Part shown: piece after piece, positions 59,101 to 64,000 of the stretch
How the letters are laid out: every line of letters begins with the position of its first letter
Position numbering within the stretch: the stretch's first letter is position 1
Source: Arthrobotrys musiformis
Lineage: Eukaryota > Ascomycota > Orbiliomycetes > Orbiliales > Orbiliaceae
Length of the DNA stretch: 64,000 nucleotides
Assembly: GCA_036971715.1 (NCBI GenBank)
Contig: JAVHJL010000010.1
Span: 1,240,001-1,304,000, forward strand
Direction of reading: 5' to 3'
Notes under the pieces: generated by a model
Seen by the model: only the letters and a program-made list of their open reading frames with translations
Databases searched by the model: none
What the model was told of the DNA's origin: nothing
Program-made: the position numbers and the translations under genes

Positions 59101-59131
59101 TTTCGTAACCAGACTGCACAAAGGGATAACT
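59101..59131 (+). repeat. Dispersed repeat copy
   Basis: TTTCGTAACCAGACTGCAC followed by AAAGGGATAACTG, preceded by ACTGG as at 13780. It is in direct orientation to the copy 118 bp upstream. Confidence 0.5.
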
Positions 59132-60652
59132 GTAAACATTGTGACAGAGAATATATATTCCTCCCACACCCTAATGGACCGAACGAACCACCAAAACCAA
59201 CGGGATAATATGCATTGTAACCTAACTCCTGTAGATACTTAATTACTCTCCTGGCCAGCCACAAACGGAACTTGCCGTTCAGTACATACACGGGGTGGGC
59301 TACATATACAAACCAGTGCAGTCAAAGTCGGTGCCAACCGTACCTCCAAATGATGTTGCGACTTATACCGATGTAGGGAGGGGCCGAAATATTGTAGCAT
59401 CATCGGTGCACCATAGTACCAGCTTTATAATTTAGACGACGTATAGCTTAGGATGGTACGGGACAGGTAGATTTTAAAAGTCAAGCTTGCTCGCTGAGAA
59501 AGATGATACACTTGAGGAAGCTTGAGTAGCCAAGAAATATTCGAAATACCGTTCAAGAAAACTTCGCCATGACTAGTTGCATCACTTTTCCATGATATCA
59601 CATCCGGGAGTATCGATATATCCCTTGCACGCACTAGAACTTACAATGACATATGACAAAGTTAATAAAGGTTCTCGATCGACGTGCAGTGCCGACACCG
59701 TACGAGAAATGTCTAACGGAAACAAAAGACCTTATATTTTTATTCCGTACAGGCCCTGTAATAGAAGTGCTTGATTTAATGTTCGAGATAAAAAGTCGAA
59801 CTGTCAAATTTGAGAAACTAAAGGCTGCTACACACAAGTTCCAGGTTTCGCCCAATATGAATATCTTGAGCGGAGGCTCAGGGCTCCGAAGCTTCCGGAT
59901 TTCTGAATTCCCTGCTTTATAAATTTATACAAAATGATTTCGAGTTAATGCAAGTATACAGGCACAGACAGATTCGATCCAGATATATCGATACACAGCA
60001 AATTTATAACGTTTACGTAAATTAATCGACTGCCGCACCAGTACCTAAGTAGTTCTAGGGCAAGGACATTTCACAACTCGAGCTTAGCCTGCGGCCGGCC
60101 ACTTCCCGAGGCTAGTGATAATATTATATTATCGATAACTACTAGCAACATTGGTATCATATCTGTATATACAGACACTGCACTTCTTATCATATTTCCC
60201 GAGCCAGCCACCATTATGTCAAGCTACCGTGATATGCATACCGGTAGTCTTGAATCTGCTCCGTATTTTCACAAGCAAAAATAACCAGCAGGCCGAGCCT
60301 GCGTCAAGAGTTTCGCTTCAGAGTTCAAAACATGCCAAATTCTATTTTGAGTACAGTCACGTGACAGGCAAAAGTCCGATGAGCTTCTTGGCCTTGGCGC
60401 GACCTCCTATTAAAAGTCAAAGGACCGAAACCCTTCATTCAACTTAAATTCGACTTGAAGTCAACCCGACCTTCTACCATCTTGATACAATTCATCCGTC
60501 TTAGCCACCGTCTGTCAGGACCTCCGTTCCGCCTAAGATTACCACATACGTCTTTCGATCCTGGTAGTTTTACACGTAGTGCGTCTGAGGTTTTCAAGAC
60601 CTAGTTTGGTGGATAGCCGAAACCGAAACCACATCCTGCGTATCTCGAGGAA

Positions 60653-60659
60653 TATAAAG
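60653..60659 (+). promoter_or_regulatory. TATA box of the 81-aa gene
   Basis: TATAAAG about 100 bp before the ATG at 60756, followed by a C/A-rich leader with no ATG, the usual layout of a strongly expressed fungal gene. Confidence 0.5.
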
Positions 60660-60755
60660 AAGCCCCAACCAACCACTCCCTTCATCACCACCATCCCATT
60701 CACTACAACGTACAATCACTTCCAAACAATCAAATCAAATCCAAGATCAATCACA

Positions 60756-61001
60756 ATGAAAGCTCCTCTCGCTATCCTCGGCGTCTCGCTCGCCTCCCTC
60801 TACTCCCACAAAGTGTACAAAAACCAACAGGAGCAACGCTCCAAAACCGAGCTCTCCCTCGGCGAACTATCCGAGAAGCAACCTCACATCGAACCGGAAG
60901 CTCCTCAGAAGTCAAGCAAGCCCGAGCATCCATGGTGGAACCCTCCTGTTCGCCATGAAGCAAAATACGCCGAGTTGATGAACGTCCCCTGGATTCGCTG
61001 A
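60756..61001 (+). CDS. Small protein, 81 aa, N-terminal hydrophobic segment
   Basis: The ATG at 60756 lies in a good context (ATCACAATG) after a C/A-rich leader and a TATA box. An in-frame ATG at 60579 exists but would put the TATA box and leader inside the coding region, so I prefer the downstream start. The peptide begins MKAPLAILGVSLASLYSHKV, a short hydrophobic stretch that could be a signal anchor, followed by a charged region and a conserved-looking end with PWWNPPVRHEAKYAELMNVP. The aromatic-proline end and the size suggest a small organelle membrane protein, but I do not recognise it. Confidence 0.55.
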   Translation: MKAPLAILGVSLASLYSHKVYKNQQEQRSKTELSLGELSEKQPHIEPEAPQKSSKPEHPWWNPPVRHEAKYAELMNVPWIR

Positions 61002-62993
61002 GAGGCTCCACCCAAAGGGGGTGTCGGAAGGGGGGAGACAAGACATCACTTCATTTCTCGGGCGAACGACACGTCTTTACCACACCTTTCCACGTCGACA
61101 AATTTCTCTTTCTTCGTTCTCCTCATTTCTCATTCGCGAATATTGCAATTTCATACAAGAACGGGACCGACTTTTGATATTTTTTCCTTTTCAGCGACCT
61201 CGCATCCTTTTACACGGCGTTTCACCCTCAGGCGTCCTTTTCCCTTCATCTGGTGATCGAAAATAATACCTATCTTAATCCAAACAACACTTTACACGTC
61301 TCTCCACCTTTCCTCAGGCGTTCCAAATGGCTTCTCTTTTGCTTTCTTTTTTGCTTCGTTCCAAAGGCGTTGTTTTCATACGAAATGGGAAGGGAAAACC
61401 CGAAGAATCACAAATTGCATTCATCATTTTTTTACAATGTCACTATAACATATCACGGACTATAAACGGTGGAATTTACGGGATAAGAAATGGGCAACAA
61501 ACACCGGCATTTTTGCATATCTTTCTACCGCTTCTTTGTTTTTTTCCAATTACTTTTACCTGTATTATATTTTTTAATACCAAAAACCCCGTTTAAGGCG
61601 GGAATACTCTTTTTTTCACAAAACCAAACCCAGCTGACCAAAAATAGTTTAAATTCCTGGTTTTTCGGGGGGTTGATAGCTGTGCGATAGATAGGTAATT
61701 ACTTCGCGACCAATGATATCGTGCATAAGGGTGACGTGCCCCTCTAGCGAGCTCTTCGGCTTGACCCCGCCCTGGTCTTCGCATCCTGAATCCCCAAGCC
61801 CTCTTTTCTGATAAAGAAGAGGGAAAGAATCCTTGATCCGATACAAAAGAGCCTCTCCTCAGCTGGGTAGTGGTCGCGCTGGTAGCTGAGTTTTAGCAGG
61901 GGAGGGGTAGATGCACGTCAGTTGGCCCAATCATCTCCATCCACGCCAAAAAAAAATACAACAAAACATGCTTGGATTTTGCATGAACTCGGATAGGGTG
62001 GGATATCCACTTTACTTCACTGCTTCGACGTATGATCCTCATAACTATAATTTTAAAGCAATTAGTAAAAGCCTAATATCCCCTGTTAAATCCAAAAAAA
62101 AATTCTGCAAAGAAAATTTAACAACTTGTCGATAGTAAGTGAATTATAGATCTATCTCGTGAATATCTCGTGATACCTAAAACCCTAAAATTCAAGAGCG
62201 CCCCAACACAAAAAGATACGTGTTGATAAGCTGAAAAGGGCATCGGTGGCGGGAAAAAAACAGAGCAGGGATCACAGAAACGGAGCGGAGCCAGAATCGG
62301 TGGTTCCGAAGTGCAACGATTTTTTTTTTTTTTGTGTTTTTTACGTAAACATGACAGTAGGACTTCTATTGTTGGCGTTCGGACTACTGGAGAATCGGCT
62401 TAGAGGGGGAAAATTCTTTGACGAGTTTTTTCAAGCTTACATGCGCGAGGAAATCTCGGGCCGAACCGGACGTCATTTTGGAATCGTAATATCGAGTCTT
62501 TGGACGGTCCGAGGCGGGTACTTGCAACAGCTAACGGACCTCGGATGCTGTAGTATACAATTCACGGGCTTAAGATATCACAATCGTTCAAGAAAGTTGT
62601 GAAGATGAAAGATGAAATTATCAATACCATTCAAAAAGACCACCATAACGATGATCTAAATGCTTTTATCTAAGCTGTACCTATCCAATATCTTACTTGT
62701 TTCCCTCCTCCCCTTCCTTCTCTTGCGCTGAAAAAATTTCCAACAATGAAGTTATTCCACATGTATGCAATAATAAAAAAGAAGAACGAAAAAGCCATTA
62801 GCGCATTACACATTAGCAAAGGAAAGAAAAAACGCTATGAAAGGAAATCTGAGAATCTGTAATCCTCAATAATAATGAAAAGAAAGAAAAAAATGAAAAC
62901 GAGGAAAAAGCAGGGTATAAAATCATAAGCATATAATTCCCAAAACTTAGGAATCGAATATGCCCTTTTTTCCACCACAATGCCCACTTATAT
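61002..62993. other. Intergenic region
   Basis: T-rich 3' flank of the 81-aa gene and A-rich 3' flank of the ENA ATPase gene (minus). A 118-codon frame at 62246-62602 passes through an 11-T run and is not credible. Confidence 0.5.
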
Positions 62994-64000
62994 CTAAACC
63001 TTTCCGGTCCCCGAGAATCTGGTATCGGTGGACAAGAATCGATCGAGCTGGTTGCTCTTGTACATTCCTCTATCGGCCTCAAACCAATGCAACTGTCTCT
63101 TGATAAACTTCCAAACCTCGACGCCAAAGATGAAGATAACAACGCTAACGATAGGTAGAGACCATTCCCATGTGATTCCCTTATGTTTGAAGAAATTCGT
63201 GGTGAGCTTGGGAATGTACAACACCGGGAATACAGAGACGAAACCGATGGCGACGGCCCAGAACAAGAATTTGTTCCTGTAGATGTCCTTGAAGATTGGG
63301 AAGGGGTGGTCGTCTTCGGGATCAAGTCTGAAGATTGAGCGACGGATGGATTTGAACTCCCAGGCGCTGAGCAGGATGAGCCAAACGGTAGTAACGAAAA
63401 CTGCACCACGAGCGCGGAAAACGAGGTCGCAGGATGGATTGTACGAGGTATTGCAGTTATGGCCGAGGTCGCCGTTTCCGATTCCGTAAACGATGATGGT
63501 GAAAGTTCCGATCATGCAGGCGCCCATGATGATACCGTAGACCAACATGTCAGTGATGATTTCCCAGGTGAAGACACCTTTCTTGTTATTGTGTGGTGGG
63601 CGACGCATGATTTCGGAGTTGGCGGGTTCGAGACCGAGACCGAAGGCAGGGAACGAAGATGTAACTGTAACAATCATTAGTTTTTTAAAAATTAATTTGT
63701 AAAATATACAATGGCAGGTACTTACGCATGTTAATCCAGATGATGGACAATGGAGCCAATGGGAATGTAGAGAAGTTGTCTTCATCGCGGAAAGCCAAAC
63801 CGATAATAAGAAGAATGACTTCTGCAATGTTGGAAACGAGCAAGTGAAGAACGAATTTCTGGATGTTATCGAACATTCTTCGTCCTTCTTCGATAGCGTT
63901 GACAATAGAGGCGAAGTTATCATCGGTCAAAACGATATCAGAAGCGGATTTGGCAACATCAGAACCACCAAGACCCATAGCAATACCGACATCAGCCTGT
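62994..64000 (-). CDS. ENA-type (IID) Na+/K+-exporting P-type ATPase, C-terminal part
   Basis: Minus strand. Exon 64000-63726 continues beyond the window and joins 63664-62994 over a 61-nt intron (donor GTAAGT, acceptor TTACAG), giving the last 314 or so residues. The stop is TAG at 62994. Visible are the end of the P domain and hinge (ADVGIAMGLGGSDVAKSASD, then IVLTDDNFASIVNAIEEGRR), then the membrane half: FVLHLLVSNIAEVILLIIGL (M5), the WINM-LTSSFPAFGLGLE region (M6), and four later helices including VTTVWLILLSAWEFKSIRRS and FLFWAVAIGFVSVFPVLYIP. These match fungal ENA ATPases, which pump sodium or potassium out across the plasma membrane and support salt and alkaline tolerance. The catalytic DKTGT motif lies outside the window. 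The tail after the last helix is short. Confidence 0.93.

Larger units (their letters stand above)
57972..60755. other. 2.8-kb gene-free stretch with dispersed repeats
   Basis: No supported gene. Two dispersed repeat copies lie 118 bp apart at 58983 and 59101, with a CTATCT-rich run between them. CT/AC-rich sequence from about 60460 onward is the promoter and leader of the small gene at 60756. Confidence 0.5.

Noticed and set aside
62246..62602. 118-codon plus-strand frame
   Set aside because: It passes through an 11-T run, shows no family resemblance and lies in the 3' flank of the ENA ATPase gene.
1..64000. CRISPR arrays, rRNA, intact transposons or integrated viral genes
   Set aside because: No regularly spaced repeats, rRNA signatures, transposase, reverse transcriptase or viral proteins were seen in any frame.

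Overview
The window looks like nuclear DNA of a filamentous ascomycete (Pezizomycotina; possibly an early-diverging class such as Pezizomycetes or Orbiliomycetes, which I cannot settle). Reasons: genes have several short spliceosomal introns (44-98 nt in most, up to about 156 nt) with GTRNGT-type donors and TACTAAT/GCTAAC-like branch points; the gene set includes a kinesin-8, a 14-IQ-motif IQGAP, a DUF4246 protein, an ENA-type sodium P-ATPase and a GPI-anchored Ser/Thr-rich protein; and there is an intron-bearing class II tRNA-Leu. Gene ends and splice sites were worked out by hand from reading-frame continuity, so exon borders are predictions.

Layout. 0-16.5 kb is fairly gene-dense: the end of a coiled-coil protein (+), a small ubiquitin-like protein (-), a DUF4246 protein with a duplicated proline-rich tail (+), a kinesin-8 motor (+), a Tim17-family membrane protein (+) and an acidic protein with a PCNA-binding PIP box (+). 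16.5-34.5 kb is gene-poor and contains one clear gene, a MYB/SANT transcription factor at 25.9 kb. That gene has about 1 kb of upstream sequence without a single ATG, and an in-frame TGA-CTA-G followed by 126 more open codons. 34.5-50 kb, nearly all on the minus strand, holds a tubby-like/MIT-like protein, a MARVEL-like membrane protein, a small Cys-rich protein, tRNA-Leu(CAG), a secreted protein with three 8-Cys repeats, a spartin/senescence-domain protein, ribosomal protein eS19, a large secreted protein with one in-frame TAG, and a small secreted protein with a homopolymer frameshift. 50.6-58 kb carries the IQGAP scaffold and a multi-pass membrane protein. 58-64 kb is mostly empty, with a small 81-aa protein and the 3' part of an ENA ATPase running off the window.

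The genes do not form a pathway or cluster. Loose themes are cytoskeleton and cytokinesis (kinesin-8, IQGAP), membrane and cell surface (MARVEL, GPI protein, ENA ATPase) and translation (eS19, tRNA-Leu). I found no CRISPR array, no intact transposon, no rRNA and no viral sequence. A short dispersed repeat family (core TCTCGTACCCAGACYGCAC) recurs in at least five gene-free stretches.

The best candidate for something undescribed is the MYB locus, where an AUG-free leader and a probable stop-codon readthrough extension occur in one transcription factor gene.
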